Below are positions 9,451 through 16,775 of a stretch of DNA of 64,000 nucleotides, piece after piece (the stretch's first letter is position 1; each line of letters opens with the position of its first letter). Origin of the DNA: Dysosmobacter sp. Marseille-Q4140 (lineage in GTDB: Bacteria; Bacillota; Clostridia; Oscillospirales; Oscillospiraceae); contig CP073694.1 in the NCBI GenBank assembly GCA_018228705.1, forward strand, positions 1,984,001 through 2,048,000, given 5' to 3'. The position numbers and the translations under genes were made by a program. The notes under the pieces were generated by a model. That model was not told where the DNA came from, searched no databases, and saw only the letters and a list, made by a program, of their open reading frames with translations.

Positions 9451-10440
9451 ATGAAAACGATCCTTGTCGCCGGCGGCGCCGGCTACATCGGCAGCCACAT
9501 GGTGGCGCTTCTCAAGGAGCGGGGCATCAACACCGTGGTGGCGGACAACCTGCGCACCGGTCACTGGCAGGCCGTCAAGGGCGGCGTGAAGCTGTACGTG
9601 GGCGACCTGCGGGACGCGGCCTTCCTGGACCGCATCTTCACTGAGAACGACATCGACGGCGTCATCAACTTCGCCGCCTTCTCCCTGGTGGGTGAGAGCG
9701 TCACCGACCCTCTGAAGTACTACGGCAACAACGTGGCCGGGTCCCAGTCCATGCTGACCGCCATGAAGAACCACGGCGTGAAGCGCATCGTGTTCTCCTC
9801 CACCGCCGCCACCTACGGTGAGCCGGAGAAGCAGCCCATCGAGGAGACCGACCGCACCGAGCCCACCAACCCCTACGGCGCCAGCAAGCTGGCCATCGAG
9901 GGCATGCTCAAGTGGTGCGATAAGGCCTACGGCATCCGCTACGCCGCCCTGCGCTACTTCAACGCCGCCGGCGCCAACACCGATGTGGGCATCGGCGAGG
10001 ACCACAACCCCGAGTCCCACCTGATCCCCCTGGTGCTCAAGACCGCCCTGGGTCAGCGGGACCACATCGGCATCTTCGGCGACGACTATCCCACCGCCGA
10101 CGGCACCTGCATCCGGGACTACATCCACGTCCGCGACCTGGTGGAGGCCCACCTGCTGGCCCTGGAGTATCTGGAGAAGGGCGGCGAGAGCGGCGCGTTC
10201 AACCTGGGCAGCGGCGACGGCTACTCCGTTAAGGAGATCATCGACACCGCCCGCAAGGTCACCGGCAAAGAGATCCCCGCCGTGGTGGAGCCCCGCCGTG
10301 CCGGCGACCCCTCCGTGCTGATCGCCTCCAACCACAAGGCCGCCGAGGTCCTGGGCTGGACGCCCAAGCGGGGCCTGGAGGAGATCATCGCCGACGCCTG
10401 GGCCTGGCACTCCAGCCATCCCAATGGCTACGAGGGCTGA
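9451..10440 (+). CDS. galE: UDP-glucose 4-epimerase
   Basis: A 329-residue short-chain dehydrogenase family enzyme interconverting UDP-galactose and UDP-glucose with bound NAD. The nucleotide-binding loop GGAGYIGSHM is at residues 7-16, the catalytic SSTAATYG serine/threonine patch near 115-125, and the Y-x-x-x-K motif in NPYGASKLA near 145-153. RYFNAAGA and the VRDL region are also typical. A perfect AGGAGG precedes the ATG. Confidence 0.97.
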   Translation: MKTILVAGGAGYIGSHMVALLKERGINTVVADNLRTGHWQAVKGGVKLYVGDLRDAAFLDRIFTENDIDGVINFAAFSLVGESVTDPLKYYGNNVAGSQSMLTAMKNHGVKRIVFSSTAATYGEPEKQPIEETDRTEPTNPYGASKLAIEGMLKWCDKAYGIRYAALRYFNAAGANTDVGIGEDHNPESHLIPLVLKTALGQRDHIGIFGDDYPTADGTCIRDYIHVRDLVEAHLLALEYLEKGGESGAFNLGSGDGYSVKEIIDTARKVTGKEIPAVVEPRRAGDPSVLIASNHKAAEVLGWTPKRGLEEIIADAWAWHSSHPNGYEG

Positions 10441-10443
10441 GCC

Positions 10444-11460
10444 ATGTGCGAGACCACGCCCTTCGGCACCCTGGAGGGACAGGATATCCCCCTGATCCGC
10501 CTGCGGAAGGGAGACATCCAGGTGGAGCTGCTGCCCTTCGGGGCCGCCGTCCGGGCCATCCGCGTCCCCGACCGGCAGGGCCGGGCCACGGACATCTGCC
10601 TGGGCTATGACCGTGTGGAGGACTACCGGGACCGCGACGCCTGCTTCGGCGGCACCATCGGCCGCTGCGCCAACCGCATCGGCGGGGCCGCCTTCACCCT
10701 GAACGGCCGGACCTTCCGCCTGACCGCCAACGAGGGGGCCAACCAGCTCCACGGCGGCGTGGTGGGCTTTCACAAGAAGCTCTGGCGCTTCACCTGTGCC
10801 CCCGGCGCCGTCACCTTTGCGCTGGACTCCCCCGACGGGGAGGAGGGCTTCCCCGGCAATGTCCACGCGGAGGTCACCTACGCCCTCTCCGGCGACACCC
10901 TGACCGTGGACTACCGGGCCGTCAGCGACGCCGACACGGTGGTGAACCTCACCAACCACGCCTACTTCAACCTGGCCGGCCACGACGGCGGACCGGTGTC
11001 GGACCATACGCTGACGGTCCGCGCCGAGGCCTACACCCCCGCGGGAGCGGGCAACGTCCCCACCGGGGAGATCGCTCCGGTGGCGGGCACGCCGCTGGAC
11101 CTGCGCAGCGGCGCGGTCCTGGGCGACCGGCTGGGTGATCCCTTCCTGGCGGCCAGCCGGGGCTATGACCACAACTACGTGCTGGACCGGGGCGGCGCTC
11201 CGGCGGCGGAGCTGTGGTGCCCCCGGACCGGCATCGGCCTGGAACTTTCCACGTCTCTTCCCGGCATGCAGCTCTATACCGCGGGCTTTCTGACCGAGCG
11301 GACCGGCAAGTCCGGCGCCGTCTACGGCCCCGGCCACGCGGTGTGCCTGGAGCCCCAGTTCTTCCCCGACGCAGTGAACCACGCGAACTTCCCCTCCCCC
11401 GTCCTCCGGGCCGGGGCGGAGTACCGCCAGACCATCCGCTACCGGTTCTTCGTCCGGTGA
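10444..11460 (+). CDS. galM: Aldose 1-epimerase (galactose mutarotase)
   Basis: A 338-residue mutarotase converting beta- to alpha-galactose for galactokinase. Family signatures are GRCANRIGGAAFTLNG (about 77-92), the catalytic histidine in NLTNHAYFNLAG (about 165-176), RGYDHNYVLD (about 240) and the catalytic glutamate in CLEPQFFPDAVNH near 300. It starts 3 bp after galE, using a GA-rich stretch inside the galE end as its ribosome site, and closes the operon before a terminator. Confidence 0.95.
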   Translation: MCETTPFGTLEGQDIPLIRLRKGDIQVELLPFGAAVRAIRVPDRQGRATDICLGYDRVEDYRDRDACFGGTIGRCANRIGGAAFTLNGRTFRLTANEGANQLHGGVVGFHKKLWRFTCAPGAVTFALDSPDGEEGFPGNVHAEVTYALSGDTLTVDYRAVSDADTVVNLTNHAYFNLAGHDGGPVSDHTLTVRAEAYTPAGAGNVPTGEIAPVAGTPLDLRSGAVLGDRLGDPFLAASRGYDHNYVLDRGGAPAAELWCPRTGIGLELSTSLPGMQLYTAGFLTERTGKSGAVYGPGHAVCLEPQFFPDAVNHANFPSPVLRAGAEYRQTIRYRFFVR

Positions 11461-11516
11461 GACCGCGGTTCCCAACTGTGCGTGCATTCCCTTTGTGTGT
11501 GTAAAAATAGAGGCCA

Positions 11517-11550
11517 GCGCCCCCGCCGAAAGGCGGGGGCGCCGGCGTTT
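11517..11550 (+). terminator. Terminator of the gal operon
   Basis: A perfect 11-bp GC stem (11517-11527 with 11532-11542) with a GAAA tetraloop lies 57 bp after galM. The T tract behind it is short (GTTTG), so termination may be partial. It also faces the convergent anti-sigma gene. Confidence 0.65.
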
Positions 11551-11573
11551 GATGCCGATTTATGGGAAAACGG

Positions 11574-12587
11574 TCATTCTTCCAGCAGATGGCACAGCTG
11601 CTGAAGCGCTGCGGCGGAGGCGGCATAGTCTTTGACGCTCTCCAGAGGCTCCATGTTGATATTGAGAGCGGTGCTGTACGCTTTCGCCATTTCCCCCACC
11701 ATGGCATTCGTTTCTTCCAGGGATACCGTGTGGGTCTGGACCACGCCGTCAACGGTGCAGCGCCAGGAGACCTGCTCCAGATTTTCGACCAGGGCCAAAA
11801 GAAGCACCGACACCGTGCGCATCTGCTGGCGAAGCTCCGCGGCGTTTACTGTTCCCTGGGAAAAGTCCATCAGCAGGCCGTAGGGCTGGCTGCTGGTCTG
11901 AAGAGAGAGGGTGTAGGTGTCCAGAGGACCGTACCAGAAGGAAAGGTCACTGAGCAGCGCTCCCACGGCGGAGGCATTCCCCACATAGGGGGTCTTTTTG
12001 GAAAAGAGGGCGGTTGTGCAGGCGTCAATGTTGGTCCCATCCTGCCAGATCAGGCGGCCGCAGAGGTACACCTCCTCCACCCCCTCCAGCGGTACGCTGA
12101 GTTTGGCGGAAGCGGCGTGATGGAGGGGGGACACCAGCCCCTCCCGGGCGGTGATGGTCGCGATGCCGTCCGCTGTCTCCGTTTTCCAGCCCCAGTAGGT
12201 GTTGGCGGAGACCGCGGAGGCGACCTCCACATGCAAGGTTCCGCCGTCGTCCCAGACACCCATGGCCATGGTATCCGCCGAGGCGGGAGAGCCGATCACA
12301 AACACCTTGGCCGCCAGGGCCCCCGCCAGCACCAACACCGTCAAAAGCACCGCCAGCACCACCCGCTTCCAGCTGCGGCGCTTCACCTTTTTGAGGTAGT
12401 CCACCTCCTTGGCGGTCTCCGCTTCCTGCTCCGGCTCCGGGGCGCGCATGGCGTCGAGGCGGGCGGCACAGTCCGGACAGCCGGCCAGATGCCGCTCCAC
12501 GGCCTCATTGGTCTCCGGGGCCGTCAAATGCTCGGCGTAGGCGGGCAGCAGGTCCCGCACCACGGCGCAGGTCAGATCATTCTTCAT
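11574..12587 (-). CDS. Anti-sigma factor with zinc-finger N-terminus
   Basis: A 337-residue single-pass membrane protein. The cytoplasmic N-terminus has a zf-HC2 anti-sigma finger (about 5-45: C7, then a histidine and the CPDC pair near 36-40), then a basic stretch and one transmembrane helix (about 72-92). The roughly 245-residue extracytoplasmic part is not recognisable and has no family motif I can name. The ATG at 12587 is preferred over the GTG three codons earlier because GGAGGTG lies 8 nt before it. It overlaps the ECF sigma gene by 11 bp, the usual coupled arrangement, so it should hold that sigma factor inactive until an envelope signal arrives. Confidence 0.87.
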   Translation of the reverse strand: MKNDLTCAVVRDLLPAYAEHLTAPETNEAVERHLAGCPDCAARLDAMRAPEPEQEAETAKEVDYLKKVKRRSWKRVVLAVLLTVLVLAGALAAKVFVIGSPASADTMAMGVWDDGGTLHVEVASAVSANTYWGWKTETADGIATITAREGLVSPLHHAASAKLSVPLEGVEEVYLCGRLIWQDGTNIDACTTALFSKKTPYVGNASAVGALLSDLSFWYGPLDTYTLSLQTSSQPYGLLMDFSQGTVNAAELRQQMRTVSVLLLALVENLEQVSWRCTVDGVVQTHTVSLEETNAMVGEMAKAYSTALNINMEPLESVKDYAASAAALQQLCHLLEE

Positions 12588-13068
12588 CCCATTCACCTCC
12601 GTTTTTCAGCCGCTCCTTGCAGCGGTAATAGGTCACCCGGGCCCAGGTCTCGGTCCTGCCCAGCACCGCTCCAATCTCCCGGAAGCTGAGATTTCCGAAG
12701 ATCCGCAGGTACACCACCTCCCGGCCCGGCTCCGGCAGACCGTGGACCCGGCGCAGGAGGTCCAGCCGCCCGGACTGGTCCAGCACCTCCTCCTCGGCGG
12801 AGGGCAGGGGCGGCAGGGCCCCCTCCTCCTCCGGCAGGGGCGTCTCCCGCCGCTGCTTGCGCAGGTGCTGGTAAAAGAGGTGCTTTGCGATCTGGCACAG
12901 CCAGGTGGACACCTGGCAGGACCCGTCAAAGCGGCCGATGGACCGGACCGCCTGGTAAAAGGTCTCCTGGGTCAGCTCCTCCGCCGTGTGGGGGTCGTGA
13001 CACAGGGAGAGCAGGTATTTGTACACCGTCGCGGCGTGGCGGCGGTAGATGTCGTCCATGGGTTCCAC
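12577..13068 (-). CDS. ECF RNA polymerase sigma factor
   Basis: A 163-residue sigma-70 family protein of the extracytoplasmic function group. Region 2 (about 6-75) contains AEELTQETFYQAVRSIGRF and STWLCQIAKHLFYQHLRK; region 4 (about 105-155) contains REVVYLRIFGNLSFREIGAVLGRT, a helix-turn-helix binding the -35 element. The GTG start is chosen because GGGAGGA precedes it at about 7 nt; an ATG three codons later is possible. It is coupled to its anti-sigma gene. The regulon is unknown, with the pair itself the most likely target. Confidence 0.92.
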   Translation of the reverse strand: MEPMDDIYRRHAATVYKYLLSLCHDPHTAEELTQETFYQAVRSIGRFDGSCQVSTWLCQIAKHLFYQHLRKQRRETPLPEEEGALPPLPSAEEEVLDQSGRLDLLRRVHGLPEPGREVVYLRIFGNLSFREIGAVLGRTETWARVTYYRCKERLKNGGEWDEE

Positions 13069-13093
13069 GGCGGTCCTCCCTCCCTTCTGTCCA

Positions 13094-13122
13094 TGTATCC
13101 CCGGCGGGGGCGGTTCGTTACA
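13094..13122 (-). promoter_or_regulatory. Candidate ECF-type promoter of the sigma/anti-sigma pair
   Basis: On the minus strand TGTAAC and GATACA are separated by 17 bp and lie about 25-55 bp before the sigma start. The TGTAAC-like -35 with a GC-rich spacer fits autoregulated ECF promoters, but one example cannot prove it. Confidence 0.3.
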
Positions 13123-13215
13123 CCGGCGCAAAAATTTTTTGAAAAGCGCCCCTCCGGGAGATGCCGGAAGGGCGCTGTATGCAAAGACACACCGGACGCC
13201 GTCCGGCGCGGAGGC

Positions 13216-13875
13216 TCACTCCAGAGCCGTGGCCTCGAACATCTCGTCGAAGGAGCGGATGTAGTAGTCCGCCAGCTGCCGCAGCTCCGCCTGGTCGTCC
13301 TCGGCGGCGGGGTCGTACACCGCCGCCACCCGGAACCCGGCGGCCTTAGCGGTGCGGACGGCGTGGAGGGCGTCCTCGAAGATCACGGTGTCCTTCTTGT
13401 TGGACTGGAGCCGCCGCATGGCCCGCTCGTAGATCTCCGGGCTCTCCTCCTTGCCCCGGGCCACGTCGGCGCTGGTGACGATCCCCCGGAAGTAGCCGTC
13501 GATCCCGGCATGGCGCAGGGCGGCCTGGGCCAGGTGGCGGTCCGTGGCGGTGGCCACGTACATCCACACCCCCTCCATCTTCAGCAGGGACAAAAATTTC
13601 TGCACGCCGGGCTTGGCCTGGACCTCACTGTGGTAGAAGTCGTCCACCCGCCGCTCCAGCATGGCCATCAGCTCCTCCTCCGAGGCGTCCAGGTGGTAGG
13701 TCTCCCGGCAGTAGACGACGCCCTGACGCAGCGTCATGGGCTTGAGCCGCTCCAGCAGGTCCGGCGCGGGCTCCACGCCGAAGTGCCGCAGCAGTCCTGT
13801 CCCCAGCCCCTGCCACATGGGCATGGAGTCCAGCAGCGTTCCGTCCATATCAAAAATCGCGCTTTGCAGTCTCAT
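13216..13875 (-). CDS. HAD family hydrolase (beta-phosphoglucomutase-like)
   Basis: A 219-residue haloacid dehalogenase-fold phosphatase. Motif I is FDMDGTLLDS (about 7-16) with the nucleophile aspartate, a helical cap follows (about 17-90), motif II is VATATD near 112, the motif III lysine is in GKEESPEIY near 145, and motif IV is VIFEDALHAVRTAKAAG near 165. Substrates of this subgroup are small phosphorylated compounds and cannot be read from sequence. The ATG with AAAGGAA upstream was chosen. It diverges from the thpR-like gene over a 102-bp shared promoter region. Confidence 0.9.
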   Translation of the reverse strand: MRLQSAIFDMDGTLLDSMPMWQGLGTGLLRHFGVEPAPDLLERLKPMTLRQGVVYCRETYHLDASEEELMAMLERRVDDFYHSEVQAKPGVQKFLSLLKMEGVWMYVATATDRHLAQAALRHAGIDGYFRGIVTSADVARGKEESPEIYERAMRRLQSNKKDTVIFEDALHAVRTAKAAGFRVAAVYDPAAEDDQAELRQLADYYIRSFDEMFEATALE

Positions 13876-13911
13876 GAAATGGTTCCTTTCTTTCCGTACC
13901 GTCTCCAGACA

Positions 13912-13949
13912 TTGCATCCATTGTAGCACTGTGCTACCATAAAAGGCAA
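13912..13949. promoter_or_regulatory. Overlapping divergent promoters with a palindromic operator
   Basis: Plus strand: TTGCAT (13912-13917), 17 bp, TACCAT (13935-13940), for the RNA ligase-like gene. Minus strand: TTGCCT (13949-13944), 18 bp, TACAAT (13925-13920), for the HAD gene. A perfect 7-bp palindrome GTAGCAC-T-GTGCTAC (13923-13937) lies across both, so one repressor could control both genes. Confidence 0.5.
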
Positions 13950-13977
13950 TGAAAAGACGAAAAAAGGAGGCGGTCCC

Positions 13978-14478
13978 ATGCGGCTGTTCGCGGCCATCCG
14001 GTTCTCTCCGGCGGTGGAGGAGGCCCTCTGGGCGGCGATGGGAGACCTGCGATGCCGGGGCGCGGGCACCTTCACCCGGCGGGAGAACCTGCACCTGACG
14101 CTGGCCTTTATCGGGGAGACGGACCGGCTGGCAGAGGTAAAGGCCGCCCTGGCGGCCCTGGCGGGCAGTGGGCCCGTCCCGCTGGAGGCAGGCGGCCCCC
14201 TGGGCCGGTTCGGGGATCTCTGGTGGGCCGGCATCCGGGGCGGACCGGCGCTGGAGGCCCTGGCCGGGGCGGCCCAGACCGCCCTGCGGGCGGCGGGCTT
14301 TCCCATCGAGCGCCGGGCCTGGAGGCCCCACGTGACCCTGGTGCGCCGGTGGCGGGGGCCCGTTCCCGAGACGCAGGTGGCCCCGGCGGCCATGACAGCG
14401 GAGCGGATCAGCCTCATGCGCTCGGACCGGGTGGACGGGCGGCTCATCTACACGGAGGCGTTCTCCGTCAGACTGTAA
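13978..14478 (+). CDS. thpR: RNA 2',3'-cyclic phosphodiesterase (2'-5' RNA ligase family)
   Basis: A 166-residue 2H phosphoesterase. The two catalytic H-x-T-x motifs are visible as LHLTLAF (about 37-43) and PHVTLVRR (about 119-126), and the short R-L-F-A-A start is typical. The family opens 2',3'-cyclic phosphates on RNA ends and can join tRNA halves in vitro; the cellular role is uncertain. It is alone in its transcription unit, between a divergent HAD gene and a terminator. Confidence 0.9.
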   Translation: MRLFAAIRFSPAVEEALWAAMGDLRCRGAGTFTRRENLHLTLAFIGETDRLAEVKAALAALAGSGPVPLEAGGPLGRFGDLWWAGIRGGPALEALAGAAQTALRAAGFPIERRAWRPHVTLVRRWRGPVPETQVAPAAMTAERISLMRSDRVDGRLIYTEAFSVRL

Positions 14479-14492
14479 ACTGAGAAAAGAAA

Positions 14493-14530
14493 GCGCGGGC
14501 GGGACCCTTCGGTCCCGCCCGCGCGGTGTT
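14493..14530 (+). terminator. Terminator after thpR
   Basis: A 14-bp perfect GC-rich stem (14493-14506 with 14511-14524) and 4-nt loop is followed by GGTGTTTT. It lies 14 bp after the thpR stop. It may also stop leftward transcripts from metG. Confidence 0.85.
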
Positions 14531-14543
14531 TTATGGCGCTGCG

Positions 14544-14573
14544 GCACTCAGCAGAGCTTGGCGCCCGCGGGGA
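14544..14573. repeat. 30-bp direct duplication of the metG 3' end
   Basis: This 30-bp stretch matches 14702-14731, which covers the last metG codons and stop, with only two mismatches. The two copies stand 158 bp apart, in direct orientation, with the structured element between them. It carries a second in-register copy of the metG C-terminal codons. See findings for the insertion hypothesis. Confidence 0.85.
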
Positions 14574-14671
14574 AACAGGCGAAGCGCCGCCGGGGGCGGA
14601 AACAGCGAGCCTGTTTCGAGGAAGCGGCACGATTGGCGGGCATCGCAGGTGCCCGGGAATCGTCCTGCCGC
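14573..14671. repeat. Structured interspersed element, copy A
   Basis: Two adjacent hairpins. The first pairs 14573-14580 with 14609-14616 around an inner stem (14587-14591 with 14595-14599). The second pairs 14624-14634 with 14658-14671 around an inner stem (14638-14642 with 14650-14654). The same layout with compensatory changes occurs at 56748-56844. It lies 35 bp past the metG stop in the 3' untranslated direction. Confidence 0.75.
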
Positions 14672-14705
14672 GACGGTGGGGGCTGTACCGGAGGGACCGG
14701 CGCAC

Positions 14706-16685
14706 TCAGCAGAGCTTGGCACCGGCGGGGATGGAATCATCCACCATCAGCAGGTGCAGCTTCTCCTCGCCCTTTTCCGTATGGACGGCGGAGATCAGCA
14801 TGCCCTGGCTCTCCTGGCCCATCATCTTCCGGGGCGGCAGGTTCACGATGGCCACCAGGGTCTTGCCGATGAGGTCCTCCGGCTCATAGAACTTGTGGAT
14901 GCCGGAGAGGATCTGCCGGTCGGTGCCGGTGCCGTCGTCCAGGATGAACTTGAGCAGCTTCTCGCTCTTCTTCACCGCCTCGCAGGACTTGACCTTCACC
15001 ACCCGGAAGTCGGACTTGCAGAAAGTGTCGAAGTCCACGGTCTCGGTCAGCTGGGGCTCCAGCTCGATGTCCGGCAGGGCGGCCTTTTTGGCGGCGGCCG
15101 CGGCGGCCTCCAGCTCCTCGATGGCCTTGTCCACGTCGATCCGGGGGAAGAGGTTCTCGCCCTTGGTGACGGCGGCGGTCTCGCTGAGGCTGCCCCAGGC
15201 GGCGGCGCTGTCCCAGGTGCGGATCTCAGCGGGGGCGCCGATCTGGGCAAAGAGCTTGTCGCAGCTGCCCGGCATGAAGGGGCTCAGCAGCACGCCGCAG
15301 ATCCGGGCGGTCTCCAGGAGGTTATAGAGCACGTGGGCAAGACGGGCGCCATTTTTCTCCATGTCCTTGGCCAGGACCCAGGGGGCGCACTCGTCGATAT
15401 ACTTGTTGGCCCGCTGGATGACCTTGAACACCTCGTCCAATGCCTTGTGGGGGGCGAAGGACTCCATGGCCTCCTCGTACCGGTTCCGCAGACCGGAGGC
15501 CAGGGAGATCAGCTCCGTGTCGTAGGGCTCTGGGGCGGCACAGGTCTTGCAGCCGGCGGGCAGCTGTCCGCCGAAGTACTTGCCCGCCATGGCGGTGGTG
15601 CGGCTGACCAGGTTGCCCAGGTCGTTGGCAAGGTCGGTGTTGATGGTCTGGATCAGCAGCTCATTGGAGAAGTTGCCGTCGGAGCCGAAGGGGAAGGTCC
15701 GCATCAGGAAGAAACGCAGGGCGTCCACGCCGAACTTCTCCGCGAGAATGTAGGGGTCCACCACGTTGCCCTTGGACTTGGACATCTTGCCGCCGTCCAG
15801 CAGCAGCCAGCCGTGGCCGAACACGTGCTTGGGAAGCGGCATCTCCATGCTCATCAGCATGGCGGGCCAGATGATGGAGTGGAACCGGACGATCTCCTTG
15901 CCCACGATGTGGACGTCGGCGGGCCAGTAGTGGTCGTAGTCGTCGTACTTGTCGTTGAAGAGGCCCAGGGCGGTGGTGTAGTTGAACAGGGCGTCCACCC
16001 ACACGTAGACCACATGGCCCGGGTCAAAGTCCACGGGGATGCCCCAGGTGAAGCTGGTCCGGGACACGCACAGGTCCTCAAGACCCGGCTTGATGAAGTT
16101 GTTGACCATCTCGTTGACCCGGGACCGGGGCTGGAGGAAGTCGGTGTTCTCCAGCAGGTCCTGGATGCGGTCGGCGTACTTGCTCAGCCGGAAGAAGTAG
16201 GCCTCCTCCTCGGCGTCCTGGACCTCCCGGCCGCAGTCGGGGCACTTGCCGTCCACCAGCTGGCTCTCGGTCCAGAAGGACTCGCAGGGCTTGCAGTACT
16301 TGCCCTTGTAGGTGCCCTTATAGATATCGCCCTTCTCGTACATCTTCCGGAAGATCTTCTGGACGGAGGCGACATGGTAGTCGTCGGTGGTGCGGATGAA
16401 GCGGTCGTTGGAAATGTTCATCAGCTTCCACAGGTCCAGCACGCCGGCGGGACCCTCCACGATCCGGTCCACAAATTCCTTGGGGGTGACGCCGGCCTCC
16501 TTGGCCTTGTCCTCGATCTTCTGGCCGTGCTCGTCGGTGCCGGTGAGGAACATGACGTCCTCGCCCTTGAGCCGGTGATACCGGGCCAGGGCGTCGGTGG
16601 CCACGGTGCAGTAGGTGTGGCCGATGTGGAGCTTGTCGGAGGGATAGTAGATGGGGGTGGTGAGATAGAATTTCTTCTTGTCCAT
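14706..16685 (-). CDS. metG: Methionyl-tRNA synthetase
   Basis: A 659-residue class I synthetase charging tRNA-Met. The HIGH motif reads LHIGHTY (about 19-25) and KMSKSKGN is near 302-309. The zinc-binding cysteines are visible in YCKPCESF and CPDCGREV (about 128-150). The C-terminal third ends in an EMAP-type tRNA-binding domain (about 555-659: FRVVKVKSCEAVKKSEKLLKF is split over its first strand, GIHKFYEPEDLIGK later), which promotes dimerisation. It has its own promoter inside the intergenic gap and ends in the unusual duplicated 3' region. Confidence 0.98.
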   Translation of the reverse strand: MDKKKFYLTTPIYYPSDKLHIGHTYCTVATDALARYHRLKGEDVMFLTGTDEHGQKIEDKAKEAGVTPKEFVDRIVEGPAGVLDLWKLMNISNDRFIRTTDDYHVASVQKIFRKMYEKGDIYKGTYKGKYCKPCESFWTESQLVDGKCPDCGREVQDAEEEAYFFRLSKYADRIQDLLENTDFLQPRSRVNEMVNNFIKPGLEDLCVSRTSFTWGIPVDFDPGHVVYVWVDALFNYTTALGLFNDKYDDYDHYWPADVHIVGKEIVRFHSIIWPAMLMSMEMPLPKHVFGHGWLLLDGGKMSKSKGNVVDPYILAEKFGVDALRFFLMRTFPFGSDGNFSNELLIQTINTDLANDLGNLVSRTTAMAGKYFGGQLPAGCKTCAAPEPYDTELISLASGLRNRYEEAMESFAPHKALDEVFKVIQRANKYIDECAPWVLAKDMEKNGARLAHVLYNLLETARICGVLLSPFMPGSCDKLFAQIGAPAEIRTWDSAAAWGSLSETAAVTKGENLFPRIDVDKAIEELEAAAAAAKKAALPDIELEPQLTETVDFDTFCKSDFRVVKVKSCEAVKKSEKLLKFILDDGTGTDRQILSGIHKFYEPEDLIGKTLVAIVNLPPRKMMGQESQGMLISAVHTEKGEEKLHLLMVDDSIPAGAKLC

Positions 16686-16746
16686 GGGGTTCTCCTTCTT
16701 TCACGGCCGCTCCGAATGGAAGAGGGCCGGTATTGACAACATATTT

Positions 16747-16775
16747 ATTATACACGCTTCGCCGGGAAATTACAA
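16747..16775 (-). promoter_or_regulatory. metG promoter
   Basis: On the minus strand TTGTAA (16775-16770) and a perfect TATAAT (16752-16747) are 17 bp apart, 62 bp before the metG start. The -35 box overlaps the stop codon of the upstream MATE gene. Confidence 0.8.
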
